The notes beneath the pieces were generated by a model that did no database searches, was not told the origin of the DNA, and worked only from the letters and a program-made list of their open reading frames with translations. From Isohypsibius dastychi (taxonomy: Eukaryota; Tardigrada; Eutardigrada; Parachela; Isohypsibiidae), in assembly GCA_034696485.1 (NCBI GenBank), contig JAQIWT010000079.1, forward strand, positions 1 through 38,238: DNA of 38,238 bases, read 5' to 3'. The stretch's first letter is position 1. The number at the start of each line of letters is the position of its first letter. The position numbers and the translations under genes are program-made. This document shows positions 1 through 10,798 of the stretch, piece by piece.

Positions 1-25
1 CCCCCCCCCCCCCCCCCCCCCCCCC
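1..25. repeat. poly-C homopolymer tract
   Basis: A run of 25 C opens the window. Similar tracts occur near 5432-5450, 5506-5522, 16369-16380, 20389-20397, 25182-25191, 28706-28728, 28851-28867 (as G) and 38196-38213 (as G). They may be simple-sequence parts of dispersed repeats. Confidence 0.95.
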
Positions 26-69
26 AGAAAAATTTGAAAAAAAAACTTTTTGAAAAAAACCAAAAAGTT

Positions 70-150
70 GTGACCGGAAGTGACGTCGTGACCGGAAGTG
101 GGCGAGTGAGTGGGGAAGTGGGTGAGTGAGCGGGTGCGTGAGTGGGCGAA
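70..150 (+). repeat. degenerate GT-rich minisatellite
   Basis: A short array of imperfect units built on GTGACCGGAAGTG and GTGAGTGGG-like words. The 13-mer GTGACCGGAAGTG occurs twice about 20 bp apart and is followed by several GTGAGTG/GGGTG variants. No coding potential is apparent. Confidence 0.7.
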
Positions 151-929
151 ACTTTTGATAATGTGGCTCCGTTGACCCGAAGAGATATTTTTACACAGTG
201 AAAGATATTTAAAAAAAAGAGACTAATCGGTCAGGAAAATTCGAGGGTTTTGTAGGTCTCAAAACAAAAATAAACCCACTGGTGCGGCAGGTGTTTCCCT
301 AGCCACTACCACCATTTCTGCTCAGTGACCGCCGGCATTATAGTTGACTTGCCGTGTCAACAGTCAAAAAGTCAACAATTATGCCGGCTACTTACGCATG
401 AAGCCAATCTTCAGCTTCATTACATTGAAGATACATCCAGTGCAGGTAATCAATGTGCGACTTACTCCATCGTCATTATTCAATTCTCAAATGTTGATTA
501 CTCGATAATCACCGATGATTGCAAGTGCAGAATGCACTCGGAGATGACACAATAAGTGATTTTACTTCCACATGAGAAAAACTTGCTTGACAGAATGTTT
601 TTCAAACAGACGTAGGTCACAAATGCAGTGCGACCGGCGGATGCCGACCGGATTTGACGGTTCCATTTGCTCTTGTATCGAAGAAATCCAGTACAGAGAA
701 CGAGTTCAAAGTGGTCATGGTTCTGGTAGCTGCCTTACTGTCACTGCAAAACCAACGACGACCGTAGTGGCTTCCAGGGTGAGTTTTTTTGGGTTGTTCA
801 CTCCGACATTCCATGTTCGTCATGCAAACTGACACCTAGTTTAGAACCGTTTGCAGGTTCTACTTCTTACGATGAGAGTGAAGTGCAGCTGGTTAAACTG
901 GGGACCTTGGCAAGAAAAAGTGTTTGCCA

Positions 930-1255
930 TCTCGAACAATGCCGTTCAAAAGCTGGTAAATCGGAAAAATCTTTTCAAAAATTACATATAATCTCTCAAC
1001 ACGCGCAAGAAGGGGAGAGCGAGATGGCTTGTCGCATGAGGATTATCTTGCTCAAATTTTAGGCACATTTAGCGAATACGATATGCGATATTCTTGTGGA
1101 TGACAAGAGATCATTCAACCGGCCAGTTGGTGCTCCTCTACATGCAGTCTGGAAAAACGAAATCTGATTTTCAGCATTATGGAGAAGCGTTATTCATTGA
1201 CAGCACGTACAGGATCAACGTGGAACATTCTTGGGTATATTGGTGAAAACTCAAG
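930..1255 (+). pseudogene. broken MULE/ZSWIM-type transposase fragment
   Basis: Two overlapping reading frames together read like the start of the catalytic domain of MULE-type (Mutator-like, also found in ZSWIM1/3 proteins) transposases. The upstream frame (about 970-1090) reads LSTRARRGERDGLSHEDYL. The downstream frame (about 1075-1252) contains VLLYMQSGKTKSDFQHYGEA followed by ALFIDSTYRIN. The second block resembles the family's 'LxDxTYKxN' catalytic-Asp block. The frame changes between the blocks and a stop follows shortly after, so this is a decayed remnant. The match rests on motif memory, not a search. Confidence 0.5.
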
Positions 1256-2760
1256 AGTGTTTTGCTGAATGTGAACCTACGATCAGGACTCAAATGGCTT
1301 TAGCGTGCCGTGAGCGCAGTATGAAACTCGATGTTGACTCAGTTCAGACCCATTCCGAACAAGTATCAAAGTGGACTACATCTCAGCCGTCAGCTCGTTT
1401 CGATATTGACGAGACAAAACGCTGCTGCTTTTATTAAAATCACAACGAGAGCTTCTCGACGTCTGTTTAAGGGCTGGACGTCCAGCCTATGAAACGGTTA
1501 TTCATGTGGTATAATCAGATCCGGAAACGCATAGTCATCGTAAGCTGGTGATTTTAATATGCGGATTTGCGTGTTAAGTTGGCAAAAGATGAGATAAATA
1601 ACGTCTCTCAGAGCATCAATCAGATCTTTGAAATGACCTTCGTGATTAACCAGCTGGAAATGACAGTTGTAAAGAAGCCATAACACTGCGCCATAAAAAT
1701 AATGAGATAATTTTACTCAGACAATGCGAAAAATTGTGCAATCAGTCAAAATAGATCCCTAGAGCTGGCTAAGCTACGCCCGCTGTGTACACGGGTGAAA
1801 TTCTCCACCCCAAAGATATTTTCGATCGGTTTTATTGTGGCTGTGCAGTACCTGATTGTGTTGAAAATTCAAACAGGTGAGATCACTTTGTTTGAAACGT
1901 CGTTCGTGGAATATGCTTGGGTAACTGACTGCGTTTTATATATAATCGGTTTGAAAAACGAAAAAATTATAGTGATGATCATAATAGTTTTATCAGTCTT
2001 CCACTTCCGTTAGTCGAATCGACGAACTGAGTGATGCGCAATTTGCAGGTGGTCTGGAGGTCGAGGGGAATAGAATCAGCAAACCTCCGTCGAACTGAGA
2101 TGATGAAGCCTTCACTGAACGCAAATTTTAGATTGGTCGATTTTTATCCAGAGCTGAACGGCGGCTTTATTATTCAGAGCACTCAATATACCCACTGGCA
2201 GGTTCGACCTTGTTCGAACAAAACGTTTTTGGAGCGTAATACGATAATCTGAATTGGCTGCAAAAAGAATACTTGCAAGCACATAAGAAGATAGTCCTGG
2301 TAACTGTTCGAACTCAGTGTCGTCAGAAGGGTCCGATTTTGTGAGATCAAAGAAACTTTCGGTCGCTCGGGGACCACCCACTATCACTGTACTAGCATAC
2401 TTGAAATTCCTCGGTTAATCTTGATTTCAAGTTCAGAACCGTTTTTCCCATCAAAGTCAAACTTTGGCTTACTTCAGCGGCTAAGCTGACCAAAGTACCA
2501 CCGGTTTACCACTGGTTTTACCGCCGGTTTGTAACGGTGAACAGGATTAAGTACGGTGCTAGTGAAACAAATCTTTAGGCTTAGCGAAGAAAGAGTGATT
2601 GTCCAACTGTGGTACTGCTTGCTTGCCATGGTATCGTGTGAATATGCTTGCAGCGCGATGTCAGTACTGGCAGAGCAATGATCTTCCAACGCAGTGTGGT
2701 ACTGTATTTCTATCTTTGGATAGGAAAGTGTATCCGCGATTAATTGTATGGAATCACTTT
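1256..2760. other. gene-poor stretch, no supported gene
   Basis: Only short overlapping ORFs (62-91 codons) are present, with no domain motifs, no signal peptide and no convincing splice-linked exons. This may include further decay of the upstream transposase. I see no RNA gene. Confidence 0.5.
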
Positions 2761-2769
2761 TCGAAATGG

Positions 2770-3345
2770 CTCTTTTTACGTCATTTTTACGACCCTTAGC
2801 TTTTGTTACGTCCTTTGCTAAGGTCTTCTAGCTCTTCGTACGTCCTTTCAAAAAGAATTATTTAATTTTACTTCTAACTCTTGTTACCACTTTTTGTCAG
2901 AACATTCTTGGCAACAAGTTCTTACTTTGGTTTCTGAAGTCTGAACAAAACATACCTTTTGTGTTTCTTGTGATTCACGTTATGTGAAGCATATCAAAAG
3001 ATATCAAAAAAGATGTAAATCACATCTATTTTTCAAAACTTTAAAATGTCCCAAACATCGCATCAGTGAAGATCAAGTTCAGGGGCTGAGTTGTCCGGCG
3101 AAGACGAACTCGATGATCAAGATGAAACCAACCAGTTTCAGACCAACCACCCTTTTTAAAATGCACAAGTGAACATGCCGGCTCTTTTTGGCTTGTTTGT
3201 GATTGCCGAAATCATGAATTCCTAATTTTACGAAGAGACCAAAAGGTCGTTATGGAAGTAAAAGGCCTTATGGTCCAAATCGTTTAGGAAAATTGAAAGG
3301 ACGTAACAAAATGCAAAGGACGTTAGAAGGACGTAACAAGAACCA
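2770..3345. mobile_element. degenerate terminal-inverted-repeat element (TTACGTCCTTT family)
   Basis: The left end (about 2775-2855) carries TTACGACCCTT, GTTACGTCCTTTGC and CGTACGTCCTTTCAA. The right end (about 3293-3345) carries the reverse complements: TTGAAAGGACGTAACAAAATG, AAAGGACGTTAG and AAGGACGTAACAAG. So multiple copies of an ACGTCCTTT word sit in opposite orientation about 500 bp apart, as in a decayed MITE with sub-repeated ends. No transposase is visible inside. Confidence 0.45.
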
Positions 3346-4506
3346 CTTTCATTACTTTTCGATCATTTCGTTATCTGGAATTATGTGTCTTTCGTTCGAC
3401 ATTGGGCAAATTAATTTCGTTGGAAAGGGGGTTTGTTACGGATGAAGGTGAGCCACAATGATTGCAGTTAAACAAGCATCATGGTCTGATATTCCAATCA
3501 TTTGGAATAAAGAAAGAACGCAAGGCTGAACCGGAATTGAATATTGCAGGATCGTGAATCGAAAACCGGCACGAAGGTAATCTGTTAACTGTTGAAGTTC
3601 AGCATCAGAGGCACTTGAAGAAGAATGGAAGACATGGATGATGTTGGATTTGAGTCAGTTAATTATAGCTCCTCTGTCTGCATCAAATAAGGGTCATAGA
3701 AGATAACCCTGGTGGCCGGCCATATTGAGAATGTGTTGACCTTTCTCAAGGATGCTTCTAAATCGATGCATTTACGGCACAGATTCAGAAATTTACTGCA
3801 TAATTCTGTTTGAATAGACACGAGCAGACTGGATTTTCTGTAAAGTTCATGAACCAAGATCAAAAAAAGCCGGAATTCGTATACTCAGCCTTGCACACGT
3901 GATCAGACAAGAATTGATTAGAGGTTACGACGTGGTACCCAGCCTTGTTACTGATTGTGCAGAAGACGTAAGTTGGAATTTTAAAAATCAGAAAATGCTT
4001 CCAAGAAACTGTTTGAAGGTATAAATCCATCTGTCCGGTCTGTTTCAAATCGCCCGGCAAAAACTGCCGTTGAAAGCTCCATCTAGCACCCGCTCAGTTC
4101 ATGTCAGCTATGGTTTCATTTTATGGCGTGTTCACATGGGATTCAAGTATGAAAATTTGAATGATGCTTTGTTGATCTAATTTAACAATTGAAATCTTCA
4201 GCTTCTTCAGTTTTTTTCGGAACTGAGGTCAATGCCGAGCTGGGCTAGAAGCGTTTTGATTACACTCATATCTCGGCATTTTCTTTTGAATCTGTAGATG
4301 ATATTGTAACTGTTCAGGAGTCTCAATGTACATTGGAACCAGACAGTTAACAAAGAGTTAAGGAAACTGTTCATCTCGTAGTCGTAACTGAACGGCAGTA
4401 TGGCATTAAATTCGTTCCAACAGATGGAGTACCTGACTCATATCTGCCAGAACTCTAAATGTCCGCTCTTACGATAATTTGAACATAAGGCCACAAAACA
4501 CTTTAG
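3346..4506. other. gene-poor stretch, two adjoining minus-strand ORFs of unknown status
   Basis: Two minus-strand ORFs (4060-3860 and 3863-3663, 66 codons each) adjoin in different frames. Together they could be a decayed coding remnant, but I recognise no domain and see no splice sites that join them. Nothing else is supported here. Confidence 0.3.
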
Positions 4507-4608
4507 ATACCGTAAAATCCGGATTGAAGCCCCAGCCCGAAATAAAGCCCCAAGCCTCCGGGCTTCGAAGAATTAAAGCCCCGGGTCTTAATCCGGATTT
4601 TACGGTAT
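4507..4608. mobile_element. palindromic MITE, CCGTAAAATCCGG ends
   Basis: A 100-bp element whose ends are perfect inverted repeats of at least 17 bp: TACCGTAAAATCCGGATT at 4508 and its reverse complement ending at 4607. The inside is also palindromic and rich in AAAGCCCC/GGGGCTT, so one strand can fold end to end. If the outer TA on each side is a target-site duplication, this would be a Tc1/mariner-type non-autonomous element. A related, more diverged copy lies at 25159-25323. Confidence 0.8.
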
Positions 4609-5757
4609 GAAGATATGCCAACTTCAAATCAAAATCGAACGCTAATATAACTATTGACCACATAAGTCACGTCTCGAAGAGTTTGACATCATGTGAAGCT
4701 AGCCAGCTCAAAGAATGCTTTCAGAGAACTCGGTTTTCCTGAGATACCGAATACAATACCTAGAACTGAAATCTTTAGTAATTTTTCTGATAGATCAATA
4801 GTATGTGACGAGATACCACCAAAAACACAGAGTCAGTTGTTGAAAATCGAAAGTTCACATCATGTGCTCAGATTGCAGGAAAGGCTGAATGAAGATCTGA
4901 CCTGTCCTTCAAAGATGAGTGGTTTCCTTCAGTTGATTTACGTTGGAAAACTGTTTTCCCGGTGGCCGTTGAATTACTTCCCACACGGAAAGTAATGAAC
5001 CCGCAACACTGGATGCAACCCGTAATACAAGATGAAATTGCTAGAATAGTTGATATTTAAGATGAAGAGTAAAAGATGAAATAACGATGTGATACTGTTT
5101 TTCCTGTTCAACTATTCATGGATTTTGAGGTAAAACCAGACACTGGTATTTTGTCATGAACGTACAGGGTACATCACCGAATCTTGTACAATGATGCATG
5201 GTACCGTATAATCACATATTCACAGACTTGCTGCGCAAATCCGCAATCACTTAAGAACAGCTCGTTCAAAGTCTCAGTTAGTCGCGGCAACATATCTGCA
5301 CGCTAAATTGAGTTGCAGCAGCCAAACCATTGATTGCGAATGTAGTAGTACAAAGAACGGTGGTGGTGGTCACTGGAAAAAGAGTGCAAGTCGAAAAATC
5401 AACTGGCAAACATCCTGATTGATTGCAGAGTCCCCCCCCCCCCCCACCCCCACTCTCAAAACTCACCTCGTGAACCCTGACTAAATTTTCAACATCGACA
5501 TTTTACCCCCCCCCCCCCCCCCTACATTTTGATCTATATGGAGCCAGAAGAAGGTTTTCTAAAAGATGTTTTATTAAAGGTTATCCGATTGGTCGATTAA
5601 TCGACCTCCAGTAAATTAAGACTTAAGGCCAAATCTACTCTTGATTTATATTTTAAGAATCGTCATTCTTGGGCATTTACATTGCGACGGTGGTTGTCAG
5701 TCTCAAGTGATAAATGTGAGTCATACAAAATGCATTCTGCGCAAATCTTTGACTCAA
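4609..5757. other. intergenic, with an unassigned 100-codon ORF and poly-C tracts
   Basis: The plus-strand ORF at 4693-4995 (100 codons) has no motif I know, and I do not call it a gene. Two poly-C tracts (5432-5450 and 5506-5522) lie downstream. The glycine-rich minus-strand ORF across them is an artefact of the homopolymer. Confidence 0.5.
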
Positions 5758-7541
5758 TTATTTATTGCGCTCTGCGTTTGACACGAGTGAAAACGTCAAA
5801 CTTAATCTCGAATGGGAATCCATGCTAGCGGAATTGGTGACCTTTCCTTTGCTGTTGAATACTGCACTCCTCTCAGCCAGTTGAAAGCGCTGCCATTTCA
5901 TCCGCCGATCATCGTGTTTCTGCTTCGTTCTCCCGATCAAGTTGCAAAGTGCTCCTCGGAATCGTGAGCTGGCTAAAGCTAAACAGTAGACGAAAAAACT
6001 CAGGGAATAGTTGACATCCAAGAACACCGCTCGGATTGGGTTTAGCTGCATTTGAGATGCTTTCAGGGGAATATCTTTGTACGAATTTCGGACGAGAAGA
6101 ATATTAATAATGAAGACGGGCAGCTGGGTACAAACGTAGAGTGTCACACAGGCTGCCAAATTCTGTGGGAGCCACCGTCAGCATTCACTCGAGCGCGTAA
6201 CGACTTCTTGGATCCCGAAAGAAACGCTTGCCGTTGCTGGCCGTTGACCGTCATTGTTTTGACTAGAATCCCGTTGAGAACCAGGATGACGATGATGCAG
6301 AACAACGGCAAAAAAATCTGGAATGGAATTATAGTCAGTCAAGTATCAGCCTGAGCAACTGACTGCAGTAAATCGCAACTCAGCAAATTTGCGGTTACAA
6401 AGCAGAGCCTGTACACATAGCCCATATTCATTTCAGAGCCAACCTTTTTAATTCATTCGGACTCGGTTTGCACCGATAAATAACCTTTCTTTTCAATTTG
6501 CCAAGTTTGGCAGACATGCATTTTCCAACTGGGTTTTCGGGCTTTGAGGTGACCGTTCAATTATATGACCATGAAGTAAGTACGGTCTTACCAGTATCCA
6601 TTCGTAAACGATCTTGATTTTTTTGAAGGCTTGCCGGTCTTATGGGAAGCGGCCCCTCTCCCGAGTCATTAGCAATAAACCAATAATAATCAACCAGCCG
6701 GTTAAGTGCCGTAAGGAAAGCTAAGAGTGCCACAGTGCAAATAACGGTGCCACTTCTCGCAAGCGTGTTGTTCTTGATGTGGCGTAATGGGTATCTGATT
6801 GCGGTGAATCGATCGATGGTAAATGCGACAATGAGCCTACATCAAAGTCACGAAGGATATTCATGTTTGCCGCATACGGTTTAACGCCGATAAAAAAACA
6901 GCCAGATTATGCTTACCAGTCGGATGAGAATGAGGTGCTTTCTTGAAGGTACAGGCAAAATCCAGCCATGTAATGATAAAATGCCGAAAAAATCGGGCTC
7001 ACTTTTCCGAGGCCAACGATACTCAAGTACGGCAGGAACCCAGCCCACCTGAAAGGTTGGTAAAAAATGCAAGTCGACCCAGAAACAGTCACTTTGAGGC
7101 GAAATTATTCCATACGGAATTCTTGTGAACAAATGGTGCTTAATCAAGACGATACTGCAGTTCATGCATTCTTCTGTCAGATTTCATCGTAAACATTCCA
7201 ACCGATCGGTGAAATACCAGTTGCTGGATGAAGTGTGCACTTTGTGGCTCGGTCGTGAAATAGTATTGGAAATAATGTAGAATCTTTATTTAAGATGGTC
7301 GCGTGCCCGAAAGACTGATTACAACTTACATGTAGAAGAAATCGGATAGAGCGATCGATAGCAGATAGTTTCTTGAAGCTTTTTGCCGGTCCTTTGAAAG
7401 AACGAGGATGTTAAGGACATTTCCAATCGTCCCTACTGTCAAGAATACTGGATATGCCGTATAATCCACATAGCTAGTTTTATCGTCTTTCGGCGGTGGA
7501 CTGAGGTCATCGTAATAATCCGTTTCGTTGGTCACATTCAT
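5758..7541 (-). CDS. rhodopsin-family GPCR, peptide (FMRFamide)-receptor-like, possibly defective
   Basis: Four exons are visible: 7541-7330, 7048-6917, 6836-about 6592 and 6317-5758. Exon 1 holds an N-glycosylated N-terminus and TM1 (GTIGNVLNILVLSK). Exons 1-2 join in frame as FFYM-WAGFLPYL. Exons 2-3 join as SSDW-LIVAFTIDRF, where DRF is the DRY-box equivalent after TM3. Exon 4 gives TM5 (IFLPLFCIIVILVLNG), a basic loop, TM6 (CVTLYVCTQLPVFIINILL) and TM7 (NYSLSFFVYCLALASSRFR, an NPxxY variant). It would sit in the plasma membrane and sense an extracellular ligand, probably a peptide.

Two irregularities weaken the model. The best exon 3 donor (GTAAGA at 6591) leaves a phase mismatch with exon 4; a weaker GTACTT donor would repair it. 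Inside exon 4 the loop and TM6 are in different frames near 6160. Decay, sequence error or unusual splicing are all possible. Confidence 0.75.
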
Positions 7542-8341
7542 TTTTCGTCAGACGGAAAGAGCTTTTCGGGACGAATGTAACAGTTTGGGTCTAATAAGAG
7601 GAAGTAAGGTGAAGAATCTGACACGCAGAAGTCATCTCATTATATCCGGCCAGGTTTGCCACTTTAAGAATCATCAAATCATTATGAGCACTCTCAAGGG
7701 GATTCAAGAGACGGTGAGGTCTGTCTCCTGTGTAGATTCAAGATAACGATTACCAGTTTTCCATGTGGGGCTGTGACGTCAGTAATGATCAGATTGCATG
7801 TCAGATAATTTGAGTTTTCGGGACGCAAGTGTTTCCTGTTTTTGACCCGCCCAAATAATGAAAAACGCATCTAGAGTGTCAGGTTCGAATTACGGTAAAC
7901 AATCAACATCCTTTCTAAACAATGTGCGAGAATTTTGAAGTTCCTGAGTTATAATGGTTCAATCTAATTATAACCGTTGTTAGTTAAAACCTGAATGAAA
8001 ACCGAGAAATGTGAACCCATGTTCAAGGAAATTGGCGTTACTTATTACACATCAATTTAATGAGCTGATGCCGATTCGAAGTTATGACACCATTGATTGA
8101 ATCTAATGCAATACTGAGCTTACTGGGAAAAATTCCTCCGAACCGGTTCGTTTGTTGAAGAATTTGCATTCGTATTTTTTATGTGCTGACGTATCATTTC
8201 TGGAATTTCACTCAATGACTGATTTGAAACGTATCGCAAACTGGTAACATAAGGACAGCTGGAAAACGGACAACAGAAATGCAAATCATTTTTTCGCGAC
8301 AAAGCTGTTCAGGTCTTCAGCTTTTCAGGTCGTCTTTCTGA
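7542..8341. other. intergenic between GPCR and alanine-rich gene A
   Basis: No supported gene. It should contain the 5' region of the upstream GPCR and the 3' end of alanine-rich gene A. The 60-codon ORF on the minus strand at 8302-8120 has cysteines but no recognisable family or signal peptide. Confidence 0.5.
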
Positions 8342-8830
8342 TCAATTAGCCAACGTATTGGCTACACCGATGGCAACGACACACGCGGCATCAGCAGCGG
8401 CATACGCAACGTCACGGGCAGCGTCAGCCACTATCTTGGAGGCGGTCTCGACTTCAATCAGAGCGGGGAGGACGGCCTCTGCAGCCAGAGCAATGGTGTC
8501 CTCTGCAGATGGGATCTCGACAACGGAAGCCCGAGCAGCAAGTGCAATTGCCTCAGCCGGATCGACAATCGCTTCAGCTGCGGCATAAGCGGTAGCCCGT
8601 ACGAAATCAGCGGCCAAATGAGCCGTGGCATTGTTGCTCAGAGCTTGAAGGGTGGCCTCCTGTCGTGGTGTCAGTGCAGCCTGACGAACGAAACGGGATC
8701 CGGCAACAACTAAATAAAAAGCATTAGTACAAGGGGTAAGTTGACTAAAGGTCACGGTGGATGACTTACGACCAGGATAACTTGCGGCAACAACGGCCAG
8801 GAGAAGCATAGCAGAGGTGAAAGTATTCAT
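8342..8830 (-). CDS. secreted alanine-rich protein A (acidic paralogue)
   Basis: Two exons, 8830-8770 and 8709-8342, are split by a 60-nt GT-AG intron and encode 142 aa. Residues 1 to about 17 (MNTFTSAMLLLAVVAAS) are a typical signal peptide, so the protein is probably secreted. The rest is about one third alanine, with Leu, Val, Ile and charged residues spaced as in amphipathic helices. There is a single Cys near the C-terminus, which ends in ANTLAN. By hand count the mature part carries about 7 basic and 14 acidic residues (net about -7). I recognise no family; an all-helical structural, surface-active or stress-related protein would be a guess. A tandem paralogue of identical length lies at 10799-11303. 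The start is fixed by the signal peptide and by the conserved first exon in both copies. Confidence 0.8.
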   Translation of the reverse strand: MNTFTSAMLLLAVVAASYPGRKSSTVTFSQLTPCTNAFYLVVAGSRFVRQAALTPRQEATLQALSNNATAHLAADFVRATAYAAAEAIVDPAEAIALAARASVVEIPSAEDTIALAAEAVLPALIEVETASKIVADAARDVAYAAADAACVVAIGVANTLAN

Positions 8831-8932
8831 TTTGGATGTGGATTTCGGAGCGCGACTGAAGACGAACGGGTGAATTATAACTCGACGAGGAAGTAGTGAA
8901 GAGCTGATATGGAAACGAATTCTGGTTCTTCG

Positions 8933-8944
8933 TTATACATATAC
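8933..8944 (-). promoter_or_regulatory. TATA-like element of alanine-rich gene A
   Basis: Reads GTATATGTATAA on the minus strand, about 105 bp upstream of the ATG at 8830. The matching position in the duplicate (11412-11418) keeps TATATAA while the bases around it vary, and the block just upstream of both is nearly identical. Confidence 0.5.
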
Positions 8945-9480
8945 TGTCTTGGAACACCGGTTATGGATGCAGGCTATGCATCATCTAATGGTCGTTACCT
9001 ATTATTGCGACAATAACGGGATATCCAAATCGGTTAACACTCAAAACCAAAGTGCGGATAAACCTCCACCTTGCGATTGCGGTCTGTCTGGAAACACTTC
9101 CACTTTTCGTTCTTTCGACGGATTTGCGGAAAATTACACTTCTTTGTATTTTCTGGGTCCGATTATTTGTTTTTGAGGTGCCCATTGCTGGCAGACATAC
9201 CCTACACCTCAACAGGCTCCACTCATTCAAACATCAGGTTTAAAATAATTGGAGAGCTGTGGGATATTCTTCAAACACGTGGCTCTCTAGGAATGTCGCG
9301 TTCATAACTAAGTACGTGTTCACGGCGATAAAGCTTTTCATCTACCGCCTATCTAACGAACAAAAACTTTGACCGTCGGGAATAAAACATTGATGATTCT
9401 ATGAAAGAATAGTGTCAACAACCGGGATATCCCTTCTTCTTTTGATCCATTCGTCATCGCGGGATTTACTGTTGGCGAAA

Positions 9481-10798
9481 CCAGGCAGAAATTCATGCTG
9501 GTGAAAAACAGGAAAACATCTGAGAAGCTGGTTCGCCAAGGTTCAAATTAAGCATTAGTTTGAAAAAAAGCGATCTCTGTAATGGCTTGAACACTCCACT
9601 GCTTCTAACCAGCTGGGTAGTCTTTCGGCCACTCATGGTGAAACAATCTTCCGTCAGTCATGGCTTCTGTCTGGCTGTCCACTCGGAATGGACTCGGTAT
9701 CCAGAAATATTACACTGACAAGAATGAATCTCAACAGCCGATCGTACCACCACAGTGATGAAGCGACACGGTTCACTGGCAATGACATAAAAAAGCCAGG
9801 GATTTATTGCCAGTTTGATCCAAATCAGGTCAGATGGCACACTACTGAACAAGAATACATTCAAAGTCTTTGTAACGAGTTCGATCCTTTTCTCTGGCTT
9901 AAGAAATGCCGGCTCCCATTTTAGCAGACAAAACGGCTTTTATCCTTTCTTTCTTTTTTCAATAGCGCTGCCCACAAGCAGTCGATGTCCCAGGATGATT
10001 ACGGGACAACCTTTATTCGAACTCTTTACAGTTACTGATGCTTCTACGGTGAAAATCCAAGAATTTGAGGACGCATTTAGTACCGCGCCGATGACTAAAA
10101 ATGGTGTTCAACCTTCGGAAACCCGAAAGAGGTTGTGATTGCATTCTTGATTAAATAGTTTTGTTGGTAGTTAGATTCAGCTTTCACGTCGATTTCTGTC
10201 AATCATAGAGCAATCTTTCTGCTTGTCAATTGCTCAGATGAAATCGTTTGTATCCATTCGTTTGTATAACTTGGTGCAAACACTGTTCCTGTGCGTATTT
10301 TTCGATGCGTTCTAAGGTTTTCGGATTCATAGTCCTCAGTTTTCTGAGAAAGAAATAATGTCCTGCTCCTGTAAATCAGCAAATATCCAATGAAAGCCAA
10401 TGTTTTTGCTGCTTTTCGGGCAGTATTCCGCATGGATTGAATCGCAGTTTCTTATGGCCGGCCTAGGATTCAGTTTTGAAGGCCGTTCACGGTCGGTCTG
10501 TGGTCCGGGTCACTGCGGGACGTAATCTGCACAAGGTTTTCCAGACAGTTTTGCGAAGACGGCGAAGTGGGCCGCTGACCTCCTATAGTTTGAAGAATCT
10601 TCTCTCTGTTTCGATGAAACGATGTGCAAAATTAATGCCAATCCGAATCAATTGCTGAACACCTGTGCTTTACTGCCAAAGAACAAATAGCCGAACGCGC
10701 AATATATGTTGATCAGAAGCAGCTGGTTCAGCCCGGACACAGAAACAAAGTGTTCCGTGGGAAACGATTTTTAAAAACTTTTTAATTAAAAGACTGAA
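9481..10798. other. spacer between the duplicated genes
   Basis: No supported gene. Overlapping plus-strand ORFs at 9688-10138 lack motifs. A minus-strand ORF at 10433-10203 starts with RKAAKTLAFIGYLL, reminiscent of the loop-3/TM6 junction of amine GPCRs, but nothing else of a receptor follows. Confidence 0.4.

Larger units (their letters stand above)
8342..9480. repeat. tandem segmental duplication, proximal copy
   Basis: This block matches 10799-11950. It covers the whole alanine-rich gene, the TATA region, a strongly conserved upstream segment (about 8955-9066 against 11430-11535, nearly identical) and a more diverged far-upstream part (words such as CTACCGCCTATC, ATTCGTCA and GATGATTCTA are shared). 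The period is about 2.46 kb. Upstream conservation beyond the core promoter may reflect recent duplication or shared regulation. Confidence 0.8.

Noticed and set aside
5278-5466. Glycine-rich minus-strand ORF
   Set aside because: The glycines come from a poly-C tract; there is no other protein signal.
8358-8588. Alanine-rich plus-strand ORF
   Set aside because: Antisense shadow of the alanine-rich gene A: GCN codons read as NGC/GCN on both strands. It has no start context or splicing, and the same shadow appears in gene B (10812-11045).
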